48,660 nucleotides of DNA from Sedimenticola hydrogenitrophicus (GTDB taxonomy: Bacteria > Pseudomonadota > Gammaproteobacteria > Chromatiales > Chromatiaceae). The notes below the pieces were generated by a model. It was not told the origin of the DNA. It saw only the letters and a list, made by a program, of their open reading frames with translations, and searched no databases. The stretch is from positions 1 to 48,660 of the forward strand of contig NZ_JANIOA010000032.1 in assembly GCF_025175675.1 (NCBI RefSeq), read 5' to 3'. Below are positions 27,300 to 35,519 of the stretch, piece after piece. The translations under genes and the position numbers were made by a program. The first letter of the stretch is position 1, and every line of letters begins with the position of its first letter.

Positions 27300-27315
27300 T
27301 ACCACCAAAGTGGTA
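27300..27315. promoter_or_regulatory. NarL/NarP-type 7-2-7 site
   Basis: TACCACC-AA-AGTGGTA has two facing heptamers two bases apart, the known 7-2-7 layout bound by NarL and NarP dimers. It departs from the E. coli TACYYMT heptamer mainly at position 5 (A). Confidence 0.6.
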
Positions 27316-27322
27316 GAGGGGT

Positions 27323-27339
27323 ATGGACTAGAAGTCCAT
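27323..27339. promoter_or_regulatory. ATGGACT-AGA-AGTCCAT dyad
   Basis: Perfect seven-base arms with a three-base spacer lie just after a reverse NarL-like heptamer. It is probably an operator for a dimeric regulator, identity unknown. Confidence 0.45.
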
Positions 27340-27463
27340 GTAAATAAAGGGAAAAATAACCCCCCGACGGGTGGTGGTCGGAGGGATACAAACCCTGCGG
27401 AGTTTAAGGTGGTACTGCTAAAGACCTTGCCTCTACCACCCCTGCTCAGGATAAGATCCCCGC

Positions 27464-29446
27464 ATGGCACCACGCTTCAAAAATTCCATAGTCCTGCGCA
27501 TGGGGCTCTCCATGGGATCCATCATCCTGCTCGGTTTTCTGACCATGCTGGGGTCGATCATCATCGAGGAGAAGACCCAGGGTCACGCGGCGGCAGTCAA
27601 TCAGGCCGGCAGCCTGCGCATGCAGTCCTATCGCATCGCCACCCGGCTGGTCTACCAGTCCGGTATCGATACCGAGACCTACTGGAAGCTGACCAACCAA
27701 CTGGTCCAGGAGTTCGAGGAGCGGCTGCGCAGCCCCCGCCTGATCGGTATTATGCCATCCGATCCAAATCATCGATTGACCAAGGCCTACAACCGGATCA
27801 ACCAACAGTGGCACCGCAAGATCAAACCGGTGCTGACGGTGTACGTGGGCCTGATGGCGCCGGACAAGAGCCGGCTAATTCCCGATTACGAGGCGGACGA
27901 TCCCCTGTTCGTCGCCACCCAGCAGAACATACGCAAGCGCTATGTCTCCATCGTCGACCGTTTTGTCGACGATATCGATAACCTGGTCCGGCTGCTGGAA
28001 GAGGGGACCGAGTCCAACATCCAGTGGTTGCGGATCATTCAGCTCAACTCCCTGTTTCTGACCCTGGCGGCGGTGTTCTACACCATGTTTCTGGTGCAGG
28101 CGGCGGTGTTGCCGCCGTTGCGTGACCTGCTGCGTTTTGCCCAGCATGCGCGGCGCGGTGATTTCACGGTGCGGGTCAAACACGAGCAGGGTGACGAGCT
28201 GGGCCAGCTGGGTAGCGCCTTCAACGGCATGGCGGACGACCTGTCCAAGATGTATGCCGATCTGGAGAAACGGGTGCGGGAAAAGACCGTCGATCTGGAA
28301 CGCAGCAACCGCTCGCTGGAGCTGCTGTACAAGACCACCCGCCGCCTCAGCGACACCCATATATCACCACAGATGTACGAAGAGCTGCTCAAGGATATCG
28401 AAAAGGTGGTCGGTTTCGGGCCGGGTAATATCTGTCTGGCCAAATCGATGGGCGGCGAGGTGTTCACCCTGGCATCCAGCAACCTGTCGGGGGCGACCGT
28501 CTGCAACAAGGAGGAGTGCCTGGCCTGCATGAACCAGCAGGGGACCCAGATCAAGGAGTGGCGTGAGTCCGACCTGACGGCGCGGCGGGTGTTGTCGATC
28601 CCGATTCGGGATCAGGATGAGCAGCATGGTATCCTGTTCATCGCCATCCCCGAGGGCACCCTGCTCAAGGTGTGGCAGAAGCAGCTGCTGGAGGCGGTGG
28701 CGGATCACATCGGCGCGGCCATCGGCGTGGCCTATCGCACCACCTACAACCGGCGGCTGGCGCTCTACGAGGAGCGGGGGGTGATCGCCCGTGAGCTGCA
28801 TGACTCCCTGGCCCAGTCGCTCTCCTATCTGAAGATCCAGGTGAGTCGCCTGGACATGGCGTTGAAGCAGTCCCGTGACGAACAGACCATCCAGGGCGTG
28901 GTGCAGGAGATTCGCGAGGGCCTGAGCAGTGCTTACCGGCAGCTGCGCGAGCTGCTGACCACCTTCCGCCTGAAGGTGGATGGCCGGGGCCTGCGCCAGG
29001 CGCTGGAGGATACGGTTGATGAGTTCAATGGCCGCGGCGATATCGATATCCGGCTCGATTGCAATCTGCAGGGGCTGCAGCTGAGTGAGAACCAGGAGAT
29101 CCATGTGCTGCAGGTGATACGCGAGGCGCTCTCCAACGTGATCAGCCACTCCGGCGCCACGGCGGCACAGGTGACTTTGACGGGCGGGGAGGATGAGCCG
29201 ATCCGGGTGAGCGTGGTGGATGACGGCCATGGTATCCCGGACTCACCCGAGCGCTCCCGCCATTACGGCCTGGCGATTATGGACGAACGTGTTCGCAGCC
29301 TGGACGGAACGCTGACCATCGAGCCGTTGCCGGAGCATGGCACCCGGGTGGTATTCGAATTCATGGCCTCAAAGAAGGGCCATGAGGCACTAGAAAGTCA
29401 GCCAGGGTCGGATAGCGTTTATATAGCCGCGAATGAACGCGAATAA
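27464..29446 (+). CDS. narX: Nitrate/nitrite sensor histidine kinase
   Basis: This 660-aa protein has helix 1 at about residues 13-34, then the nitrate-binding P box at about 42-58 (AAAVNQAGSLRMQSYRIA, very close to E. coli NarX), a periplasmic helical sensor, helix 2 at about 190-213, HAMP, a central module with a cysteine cluster (CNKEECLACM), HisKA_3 with phosphorylated H446 in RELHDSLAQSL, and an HATPase end with DDGHGIPD. It should phosphorylate NarL when nitrate or nitrite binds. Its last residues (YIAANERE and stop) are encoded inside a repeat element that begins near 29423. It is divergent from narK1. Confidence 0.95.
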   Translation: MAPRFKNSIVLRMGLSMGSIILLGFLTMLGSIIIEEKTQGHAAAVNQAGSLRMQSYRIATRLVYQSGIDTETYWKLTNQLVQEFEERLRSPRLIGIMPSDPNHRLTKAYNRINQQWHRKIKPVLTVYVGLMAPDKSRLIPDYEADDPLFVATQQNIRKRYVSIVDRFVDDIDNLVRLLEEGTESNIQWLRIIQLNSLFLTLAAVFYTMFLVQAAVLPPLRDLLRFAQHARRGDFTVRVKHEQGDELGQLGSAFNGMADDLSKMYADLEKRVREKTVDLERSNRSLELLYKTTRRLSDTHISPQMYEELLKDIEKVVGFGPGNICLAKSMGGEVFTLASSNLSGATVCNKEECLACMNQQGTQIKEWRESDLTARRVLSIPIRDQDEQHGILFIAIPEGTLLKVWQKQLLEAVADHIGAAIGVAYRTTYNRRLALYEERGVIARELHDSLAQSLSYLKIQVSRLDMALKQSRDEQTIQGVVQEIREGLSSAYRQLRELLTTFRLKVDGRGLRQALEDTVDEFNGRGDIDIRLDCNLQGLQLSENQEIHVLQVIREALSNVISHSGATAAQVTLTGGEDEPIRVSVVDDGHGIPDSPERSRHYGLAIMDERVRSLDGTLTIEPLPEHGTRVVFEFMASKKGHEALESQPGSDSVYIAANERE

Positions 29447-29758
29447 ACACAAATGGGAGTATTACACAATTGTTCTGAATTCGCGGCGGAGGACAAACGT
29501 GTAATGCTCCCAGTAGGATGCTGGTGAGCTTGCGAACCGCATCATTCGCGGTACGGCTTGATGCGGGTCATGCCTCCACCGGAATCCTGCCAGGGGCATT
29601 GTGGTATGTAGGCGTAAGCATTGGATTTCAAATGGTTTATTCGCGTTAATTTGCGTTTATTCCATCCTTAGGTCCGTAAGCGGTGCATCCTTGCACCACT
29701 CTTCGCGGCTGAATTTTTTCAGATGATGGTTGAGTTAGATGGGTAACCAGGTAGAGTT
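29423..29758. repeat. Composite inverted-repeat element before narL
   Basis: The left end TAGCCGCGAATGAACGCGAA overlaps the narX stop. The right part (29661-29710) contains ATTCCATCCTTAGGTCCGTA and a GGTGCA-TCCT-TGCACC hairpin, then ATGG-TGAG-TGGGTAA-CAGG running to the narL ATG. The same left end, right end and tail occur at 46146-46391 before folC. Within it, 29512-29545 is a unit of the GATGCGGTGAG repeat family. It fills the 312-base narX-narL gap; no gene was seen. Confidence 0.75.
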
Positions 29759-30412
29759 ATGAATAAGGCGATGCCGATTTCAATCATGATTATTGACGAT
29801 CATCCGCTGTTCCGCAAAGGGCTGGCGGATCTGATCGGTATGGACCCGGAGCTGTGTCTGGTGGCCGAGGCCTCGTCGGGGGAGGAGGGGCTGGCCCGGG
29901 CGCTGGAACTTAAACCGGAGCTGATTCTGCTCGACCTCAACATGAAGGGGATGGATGGTCTGCAGACCCTAAAGGCGCTGAAGCAGACCGATCTGGAGAG
30001 CTATGTGGTGATGCTGACCGTCTCCAACAGCGAGAGTGATGTCACGGCGGCACTGCGTCTGGGGGCCGATGGCTATCTGTTGAAGGACATGGAGCCGGAG
30101 AATGTCCTGGAGCAGATCCAGATCGCCGCCTCCGGCCGGCTGGCGATCACCGACAGCCTGACCGAACTGCTGGCCCGGGCGCTGCGCGAGGATGCCCGGC
30201 CCCGCTCCCCCAGCGAGGCGGGCCTGACCCCGCGGGAAGAGGAGATCCTGGACCTGATCGCCACCGGCATGAGCAACAAGCAGATCGCCCGGGAACTGGA
30301 TATCGCCGAGGGCACCATCAAGGTGCACGTCAAACACCTGTTGAAAAAACTCAATCTGCGCACCCGGCTGGAAGCGGCGGTCTGGTGTACCAAGAACAGC
30401 CCGGCGGGGTGA
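29759..30412 (+). CDS. narL: Nitrate/nitrite response regulator
   Basis: This 217-aa protein has a receiver domain (about residues 8-125, acidic pocket IIDDH, phosphorylated D59 in ILLDLNM, switch Thr in MLTVS, Lys in YLLKDM) and a C-terminal LuxR/NarL helix-turn-helix (about 150-210; LTPREEEILDLIATGMSNKQ, then GTIKVHVKHLLKKL). NarX should phosphorylate it and it should bind the narK1/narX region. It is separated from narX by a 312-base repeat, so it may have its own promoter; the sequence up to its start codon is repeat-derived. Confidence 0.95.
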   Translation: MNKAMPISIMIIDDHPLFRKGLADLIGMDPELCLVAEASSGEEGLARALELKPELILLDLNMKGMDGLQTLKALKQTDLESYVVMLTVSNSESDVTAALRLGADGYLLKDMEPENVLEQIQIAASGRLAITDSLTELLARALREDARPRSPSEAGLTPREEEILDLIATGMSNKQIARELDIAEGTIKVHVKHLLKKLNLRTRLEAAVWCTKNSPAG

Positions 30413-30460
30413 AGAAGTTTGAAGTTTGAAGGGTGAACTGACGCAATTCTGATTTTGGTC

Positions 30461-30560
30461 TTCAGATCGTAGGATGCGGTGAGTGAAGCGAACCGCATCA
30501 GGACACTGGCGCCGTTTTCAGTGGGGGTTGGTGCGGTTCGCAAGCTCACCGGCACTCTAC
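30461..30560. repeat. Inverted repeat, GATGCGGTGAG variant
   Basis: GTAGGATGCGGTGAG (30469-30483) faces CTCACCGGCACTCTAC (30545-30560), with nested GCGAACCGCATC and GGTGCGGTTCGC inside; a TTCAGAT/ATCTGAA pair lies outside. The layout matches 10026-10107 with a changed stem. It lies between narL and the LysR gene, as does a GAAGTTTGAAGGGTGAA repeat at 30419 that recurs inverted near 30700. Confidence 0.7.
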
Positions 30561-30695
30561 ATCTGAAAGGGAGTGACCCGCCCGACGTTTGGCACTGAAC
30601 CGGTACTGGGAGTAAAACGGCTCGTCAATGCCGAGCGCCCACATTCAGGATTGCTTCGTGAAGGGTAAAATCGTGCATTTCTTTTCTTTCATACT

Positions 30696-31583
30696 TCAAA
30701 CTTCACCCTTCAAACTTTCCAGACAGGCCTCCACCATCGCCCGGGCGGCATTCGATATTGAACGGTTGGTGTGGGTCACCGCCCCCAGGGTGCGGCTCAG
30801 CCGCGGTTCCGCGATATCCAGCACCTTCAGATCGGGGTCATGGGTCATGCTCTCCGGCAGCAGGCTCCAGCCGAGGCCGATGGAGACCATCATCTTCAGG
30901 GTCTCGAAATAGTTGGTGGCCATGCCGACCTTCAGACTGAGCCCGAGCGGCCGCAAGGCCCGTTCCAGGATGCCCCGGGTGTAGGTGCCCTCGGCCACCA
31001 GCACCGCCTGATACTCGACCAGGTCAGCCAATGAAACCAGCGGCCGGGCGGCCAGGGGATGCTCTTTCGCTACCACGAAGAGCAGCGGATCGTGCCAGAT
31101 GGGCTGGGTGGTCAGGTTGGTGATCGGCTCCGTGGGCAGGGTGACGATGGCCAGCTCCAGATCGCCCTGCAGCACCGCACCACAGGCCGTCTCCGAATCC
31201 ATGAAGCGGATATCCAGCTGGACTTCGGGGTAGCGCCGGCTGTAGCGTTTGAGCGCCGGCGGCAGGCGCCGCAGGCCGATATGATGGCTGGTGCCCATGA
31301 TCAGCCGGCCGCCCACCTCGCCGGCGAGATTGGCAATGCTGCGACGGATGTCCTCCAGCTCGTAGATCATCCGCCGGGCCCGGGGCAGCAACTGCCGGCC
31401 CGCCTCGGTCAGGCTGATCTTGCGGCTGATGCGGTCGAACAGGCGGGTGTTCAGCTCTGATTCCAGGGAGGCCACCCGTTTGCTGACGGCCGGCTGTGTC
31501 AGGTGCAATTGTTCAGCAGCGTGGGAAAAGGAGGTGCTCTCCGCCACCGCCAGAAAGGCCTTTAACGCATTAATATCCATCAT
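30696..31583 (-). CDS. LysR-family regulator divergent from leuCDB
   Basis: This 295-aa protein has the standard LysR start MMDINALKAFLAVAESTSFS, a helix-turn-helix AAEQLHLTQPAVSKRVASLE (about residues 17-40) and a two-lobed effector domain (about 90-290). The start is one of two adjacent ATGs at 31583/31580, after AGGAT. The frame continues upstream into repeats but that part is not family-like. It is divergent from leuC, an arrangement shared with Pseudomonas, so control of leucine genes is likely; the effector is not known. Confidence 0.88.
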   Translation of the reverse strand: MMDINALKAFLAVAESTSFSHAAEQLHLTQPAVSKRVASLESELNTRLFDRISRKISLTEAGRQLLPRARRMIYELEDIRRSIANLAGEVGGRLIMGTSHHIGLRRLPPALKRYSRRYPEVQLDIRFMDSETACGAVLQGDLELAIVTLPTEPITNLTTQPIWHDPLLFVVAKEHPLAARPLVSLADLVEYQAVLVAEGTYTRGILERALRPLGLSLKVGMATNYFETLKMMVSIGLGWSLLPESMTHDPDLKVLDIAEPRLSRTLGAVTHTNRSISNAARAMVEACLESLKGEV

Positions 31584-31607
31584 AGTATCCTGCGGGTTGT
31601 GTTCGCA

Positions 31608-31676
31608 GGGGTCGGAGTCAAGCCGCGCAATCATTGGAGAAATGGCGCCAGTTATTGGCGGCTTGACTCCGACCCC
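31608..31676. repeat. GGGGTCGGAGTC-family hairpin, copy C
   Basis: The arms GGGGTCGGAGTCAAGCCGC (31608-31626) and its exact complement (31658-31676) give a 19-base perfect stem with a 31-base loop. The inner stem AAGCCGC differs from the AGGCCGC of copy E with the opposite arm changed to match. Confidence 0.85.
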
Positions 31677-31690
31677 GATCCATAAAAACT

Positions 31691-31830
31691 TCATTTCAAC
31701 CGCTAAGGACGCAAAGAGCGCGAAGGAAAACAACGGCTTGTATTCTCCAGAACCTCGACCTGCGGGTTGGACCGAAAATGAAGATAAGCCATTGTATCTC
31801 TTTGCGTACTTGGCGTTCTTCGCGGTTGGA
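31691..31830. repeat. MITE-like element, AACCGCTAAGGACGC family, copy 1
   Basis: About 140 bases starting TTCAACCGCTAAGGACGCAA and ending TTGGCGTTCTTCGCGGTTG form imperfect terminal inverted repeats. Related full-length copies are at 41210-41350 (reverse) and 47680-47812. A GTTGGGGTTCG unit follows at 31839-31870. No open frame is convincing. Confidence 0.75.
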
Positions 31831-31838
31831 TCGAGTCC

Positions 31839-31870
31839 GTTGGGGTTCGCAGGCTCACCCCAACCTACGG
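31839..31870. repeat. GTTGGGGTTCG repeat unit
   Basis: A 32-base palindromic unit GTTGGGG...CCCCAAC followed by CTACGG is almost identical to 10077-10107. It lies between the MITE-like element and the leuC promoter region. Confidence 0.7.
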
Positions 31871-31885
31871 GCTCCAGCCCCGGCC

Positions 31886-31907
31886 TAAAGAATAATATAT
31901 TCCTTTA
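31886..31907. promoter_or_regulatory. AT-rich dyad upstream of leuC, possible LysR site
   Basis: TAAAGAATA and TATTCCTTTA face each other across three bases in a short AT-rich patch (about 31880-31955) before leuC. This suits the T-rich interrupted dyads bound by LysR proteins, and the LysR gene is divergent. Binding is inferred only. Confidence 0.35.
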
Positions 31908-31992
31908 AAGAATTATAAACATAAAAAAGATGAATTTGTTTTATATTTAATCGGGGTTTATCCTTTCGGTTCCATTCACAGGTGGCAGAACG

Positions 31993-33396
31993 ATGAGCGC
32001 AAAAACACTCTACGACAAGATTTGGCAGGAGCATGTGGTGCGGACCGACGCGGACGGTACCACGCTCCTTTATATAGACCGGCAGCTGGTGCATGAGGTG
32101 ACCTCGCCCCAGGCCTTCGAGGGCCTGCGGCTGGCCGGGCGCAAGCCCTGGCGCACCAGTGCCACCATCGCAACCCCCGACCACAACGTGCCGACCCTGG
32201 GCCGGGCCCAGGGTATTGAAGATCCGATCGCCCGTCTCCAGGTGGAGACCCTGGATCGCAACTGCGAGGAGTTCGGTATCACCGAATTCGGCATGTCCGA
32301 TGTACGTCAGGGCGTGGTGCATGTGATGGGCGCGGAGCAGGCGCTGATCCTGCCCGGCATGACCGTGGTCTGCGGTGACTCCCACACCGCCACCCACGGC
32401 GCCTTCGGCGCCCTGGCGTTCGGTATCGGCACCTCCGAGGTGGAGCATGTGCTGGCGACCCAGACCCTGATCCAGAAGAAATCCAAGTCGATGCTGGTGA
32501 GCGTCGACGGCCAGGTCGGTCCCGGCGTCACCGCCAAGGATATCGTACTCAAGATCATCGGTGTCCTGGGCACCGCCGGCGGCACCGGCTACGTGATCGA
32601 ATTCGGTGGCGAGGCGATCCGCGCCCTGAGCATGGAAGGGCGACTGACGGTCTGCAATATGGCCATCGAGGCGGGCGCCCGCGCCGGCTTCGTGGCGGTG
32701 GATGACACCACCCTCGACTACCTCAAGGGCCGCCCCTATGCGCCGAAGGGCGAGCAGTGGGCGCAGGCCGAGGCCGCCTGGCGCGGACTGCAATCCGATG
32801 CGGGGGCGGAATTCGACGCCGTGGTGCGTATCGATGCCGCGGCAATACAGCCCCAGGTGACCTGGGGTACCTCGCCGGAGATGGTGCTGCCGGTGGACGG
32901 CATCGTGCCCGATCCGGACCAGGAAAAAGATCCCACCAAGGCCGACGGCATGCGCCGCGCCTTGCAGTACATGGGGCTGGAAGCCGGCACCCCGCTGGTG
33001 GAGATCCGCCCGGACCATGTGTTTATCGGCTCCTGCACCAACGGCCGCATCGAGGACCTGCGGGCCGCGGCCGAGGTGGCCAGGGGCCGCAAGGTGGCGC
33101 CCAATATCGTGCAGGCGCTGGTGGTCCCGGGCACCGGCCTGGTCAAGCAGCAGGCGGAAGCCGAGGGCCTGGACAAGATCTTCATCGAGGCCGGTTTTGA
33201 ATGGCGCGAGCCCGGCTGTTCCATGTGCCTGGCGATGAATGCCGACCGGCTCAAGCCGGGTGAGCGCTGCGCCTCCACCTCGAACCGCAACTTCGAGGGG
33301 CGCCAGGGGCAGGGCGGACGCACCCACCTGGTGAGTCCGGCCATGGCGGCCGCGGCAGCCGTGATGGGCCATTTTGTTGATGTGAGGGGGCTCTGA
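31993..33396 (+). CDS. leuC: 3-isopropylmalate dehydratase large subunit
   Basis: This 467-aa aconitase-family protein is full length. The 4Fe-4S ligands are in [14 protein letters not shown] and CSMCLAMN near the end; [30 protein letters not shown] is the family signature. With LeuD it isomerises 2-isopropylmalate to 3-isopropylmalate in leucine synthesis. Its TGA shares one base with the leuD ATG (TGATG), so translation is coupled. GGTGG precedes the ATG. Confidence 0.97.
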   Translation: MSAKTLYDKIWQEHVVRTDADGTTLLYIDRQLVHEVTSPQAFEGLRLAGRKPWRTSATIATPDHNVPTLGRAQGIEDPIARLQVETLDRNCEEFGITEFGMSDVRQGVVHVMGAEQALILPGMTVVCGDSHTATHGAFGALAFGIGTSEVEHVLATQTLIQKKSKSMLVSVDGQVGPGVTAKDIVLKIIGVLGTAGGTGYVIEFGGEAIRALSMEGRLTVCNMAIEAGARAGFVAVDDTTLDYLKGRPYAPKGEQWAQAEAAWRGLQSDAGAEFDAVVRIDAAAIQPQVTWGTSPEMVLPVDGIVPDPDQEKDPTKADGMRRALQYMGLEAGTPLVEIRPDHVFIGSCTNGRIEDLRAAAEVARGRKVAPNIVQALVVPGTGLVKQQAEAEGLDKIFIEAGFEWREPGCSMCLAMNADRLKPGERCASTSNRNFEGRQGQGGRTHLVSPAMAAAAAVMGHFVDVRGL

Positions 33397-34040
33397 TGGA
33401 AGCTTTTAATATTTTTACCGGTGTGGTGGCCCCGCTGGACCGCTCCAATGTGGATACCGACGCCATCATTCCCAAGCAGTTTCTCAAATCGATCAAGCGT
33501 ACCGGCTTCGGCCCCTATCTGTTCGACGAGTGGCGCTACCTGGATCACGGCGAGCCCGATATGGACTGCACTCATCGGCCGTTGAATGTATCTTTCGTGC
33601 TCAATGACGCCCGTTACGCCGGCGCCCAGGTGCTGTTGGCACGGGACAACTTCGGCTGCGGCTCGTCCCGGGAGCACGCCCCCTGGGCGCTGGCCGATTA
33701 CGGCTTCAGGGTGATCCTGGCACCCAGCTTCGCCGATATCTTTTTCAACAACTGCTTCAAGAACGGTATCCTGCCGATCCGCCTGAGCGCCAGCCAGATC
33801 GACGGCCTGTTCGCCAAGGCGACCGGGGACGAAGCGCTGAGGATTACCGTGGACCTGCAGGCCCAGACCCTGACCATGTCCGATGGTGAGGAAATCGGCT
33901 TCGAGGTGGACGAGTTCCGCAAGCAGTGCCTGCTGGAGGGACTGGACGATATCGGTCTGACCCTGCGCCACAGCGACGAGATCGCCGCCTTCGAGCAGCA
34001 GCGGCGGTCAAAGGCGCCATGGATCTTTGGCGACGGCTGA
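33396..34040 (+). CDS. leuD: 3-isopropylmalate dehydratase small subunit
   Basis: This 214-aa swivel-domain protein is of the expected length. It shows [21 protein letters not shown] and the substrate loop [16 protein letters not shown]. It completes the active site of LeuC. It is coupled to leuC by a one-base overlap; a repeat hairpin follows 23 bases after the stop and separates it from leuB. Confidence 0.97.
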   Translation: MEAFNIFTGVVAPLDRSNVDTDAIIPKQFLKSIKRTGFGPYLFDEWRYLDHGEPDMDCTHRPLNVSFVLNDARYAGAQVLLARDNFGCGSSREHAPWALADYGFRVILAPSFADIFFNNCFKNGILPIRLSASQIDGLFAKATGDEALRITVDLQAQTLTMSDGEEIGFEVDEFRKQCLLEGLDDIGLTLRHSDEIAAFEQQRRSKAPWIFGDG

Positions 34041-34063
34041 TCAAGGCGACTAACCATGACGGG

Positions 34064-34093
34064 GTCGGAGTCGGTAATTCGGCTCCGACCCGA
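34064..34093. repeat. GGGGTCGGAGTC-family hairpin, short copy D
   Basis: GGGTCGGAGTC (34064-34074) faces GGCTCCGACCC (34083-34093) with one mismatch and an eight-base loop, 23 bases after the leuD stop. It is the shortest copy of the family and has no T-run. Confidence 0.7.
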
Positions 34094-34095
34094 AT

Positions 34096-34236
34096 GCTAC
34101 ATTACTTAAGGCGAATTGCAGGATTTTTGCCATCCCGGCGCAGGCCGGGATCCAGGCTGCTGAATGGTGGCGGTATTTCTGGATTCCGGCCTGCGCCGGA
34201 ATGACGATGGTTCATGGCGTAAGTAAGTGCCATTCG
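34096..34236. repeat. CCGGCGCAGGCCGG repeat inside a longer inverted repeat
   Basis: CCCGGCGCAGGCCGGGATCCAG (about 34134-34155) faces CTGGATTCCGGCCTGCGCCGG (about 34181-34201), a very common proteobacterial palindromic repeat. It is framed by ACTTAAGGCGAATTGCAGGA on the left and GCGTAAGTAAGTGCCATT on the right; the last 35 bases of the window (from 48626) begin another copy of the frame. It fills most of the leuD-leuB gap. Confidence 0.75.
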
Positions 34237-34280
34237 GCGCCCCCTGTTAATAGAAAAACTTTCGACAAGGTTGAACAACA

Positions 34281-35363
34281 ATGAGCAAAAACATTCTGGT
34301 ACTGCCGGGTGACGGCATCGGTCAGGAGATCGTCGCCGAGGCGGTCAAGGTGCTGGCCTGCCTGCGTGACGATTACGGACTGGATATCGACATGGATGAG
34401 GCGCTGATCGGCGGTGCCGCTTACGATGCGGCGGGTCATCCGTTGCCCGAGGCGACCCTGAACCTGGCGAAAGAGGCCGACGCGGTGCTGCTGGGCGCGG
34501 TGGGCGGGCCCAAGTGGGAGCCGCTGGACATCTCGGTGCGTCCGGAGAAGGGGTTGCTGGGAATCCGCAAGGAGCTGGGGCTGTTCGCCAACCTGCGTCC
34601 CGCCATCCTCTATCCGCAACTGGCGGATGCCTCCACCCTGCGCCCGGAAGTGGTCTTCGGCCTGGATATCATGATCGTGCGCGAGCTGACCGGCGGTATC
34701 TACTTCGGCCAGCCGCGCGGGGTACGGGTGCTGGAGAACGGCGAGAAGGAGGGCTTCAACACCCTGGTCTACCGTGAGTCCGAGGTGGACCGTATCGTCC
34801 GCGTGGCCATGGACATCGCCATGAAGCGCAACAAGCGGGTCTGCTCGGTGGACAAGGCCAATGTGCTGGAGTGTACCGAGATGTGGCGCGAGGTGGCGAT
34901 CAGGGTCGGCGCCGACTATCCCGAGGTGGAGCTGTCCCACATGTACGTGGACAATGCGGCCATGCAGCTGGTGCGGGCGCCGAAACAGTTCGATGTAATG
35001 GTGACGACCAACATGTTTGGCGATATCCTCTCCGATTGCGCCTCCATGCTGACCGGTTCCATCGGCATGCTCCCCTCCGCCTCGCTGGACGAGCACGGCA
35101 AGGGCATGTACGAGCCGATCCACGGCTCGGCGCCGGACATCGCCGGGCAGGGTGTGGCCAATCCGCTGGCGACCATCCTCTCGGTGGCCATGATGCTGCG
35201 CTACTCGCTGGACGAGGACGCCATGGCGGAGCGGGTCGAGCGGGCGGTGAACGCGACCCTGGATCAGGGATTGCGCACCCCGGATATCTACTCCGAGGGT
35301 ACGCAGAAGGTGGGTACCGAGGCGATGGGCGACGCGGTGGTAGCCGCATTGCGTGAAGGCTAG
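34281..35363 (+). CDS. leuB: 3-isopropylmalate dehydrogenase
   Basis: This 360-aa protein is of the usual length, with [18 protein letters not shown] at the start, substrate residues in [16 protein letters not shown] and the metal/NAD region [25 protein letters not shown]. It oxidises and decarboxylates 3-isopropylmalate with NAD+. It follows leuD after a 240-base gap filled with repeats, so it may be on the same or a separate message. A long repeat hairpin starts 25 bases after its stop. Confidence 0.97.
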   Translation: MSKNILVLPGDGIGQEIVAEAVKVLACLRDDYGLDIDMDEALIGGAAYDAAGHPLPEATLNLAKEADAVLLGAVGGPKWEPLDISVRPEKGLLGIRKELGLFANLRPAILYPQLADASTLRPEVVFGLDIMIVRELTGGIYFGQPRGVRVLENGEKEGFNTLVYRESEVDRIVRVAMDIAMKRNKRVCSVDKANVLECTEMWREVAIRVGADYPEVELSHMYVDNAAMQLVRAPKQFDVMVTTNMFGDILSDCASMLTGSIGMLPSASLDEHGKGMYEPIHGSAPDIAGQGVANPLATILSVAMMLRYSLDEDAMAERVERAVNATLDQGLRTPDIYSEGTQKVGTEAMGDAVVAALREG

Positions 35364-35387
35364 CTGACACGCGGTTTATCATGCCAA

Positions 35388-35456
35388 GGGGTCGGAGTCA
35401 GGCCGCCCCTGCCGGTTGGTCTTGCCTGCCGGATCGCGCGGCCTGACTCCGACCCC
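35388..35456. repeat. GGGGTCGGAGTC-family hairpin, copy E
   Basis: Arms GGGGTCGGAGTCAGGCCGC (35388-35406) and its exact complement (35438-35456) give a 19-base perfect stem, one base longer if the flanking A-T pair is counted. It lies between leuB and asd. It could slow or end transcription, but no T-run follows. Confidence 0.85.
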
Positions 35457-35519
35457 TCCCCAGGACGGGTTGGCGTGCGGTTATTGACGATTTTTGTATC
35501 TCATATATAGGTGAAAGCA

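Larger units (their letters stand above)
27175..27463. promoter_or_regulatory. Divergent narK1/narX control region
   Basis: The 289-base space between two divergent genes holds several NarL-like heptamers: TACCCAT at 27247-27253, the reverse of TACCCCT at 27317-27323, and a TACCACY variant at 27300, 27309 (reverse), 27408 (reverse) and 27434. A GC stem CCCCCCGAC/GTCGGAGGG lies at 27360-27385. No FNR/Anr box of the TTGAT-N4-ATCAA kind was found by eye. The motifs are seen directly; NarL binding is inferred from the adjacent narXL genes. Confidence 0.65.

Noticed and set aside
27175-27463. An FNR/Anr site in the nar control region
   Set aside because: No TTGAT-N4-ATCAA-like sequence was found by eye on either strand.
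29423-30560. CRISPR array near narXL because of repeated words
   Set aside because: The repeats are inverted, of differing families and not evenly spaced; no direct repeat-spacer pattern exists.
31885-33372. A 495-codon minus-strand frame
   Set aside because: It is antisense to leuC, which is unmistakable; no family motif is present.
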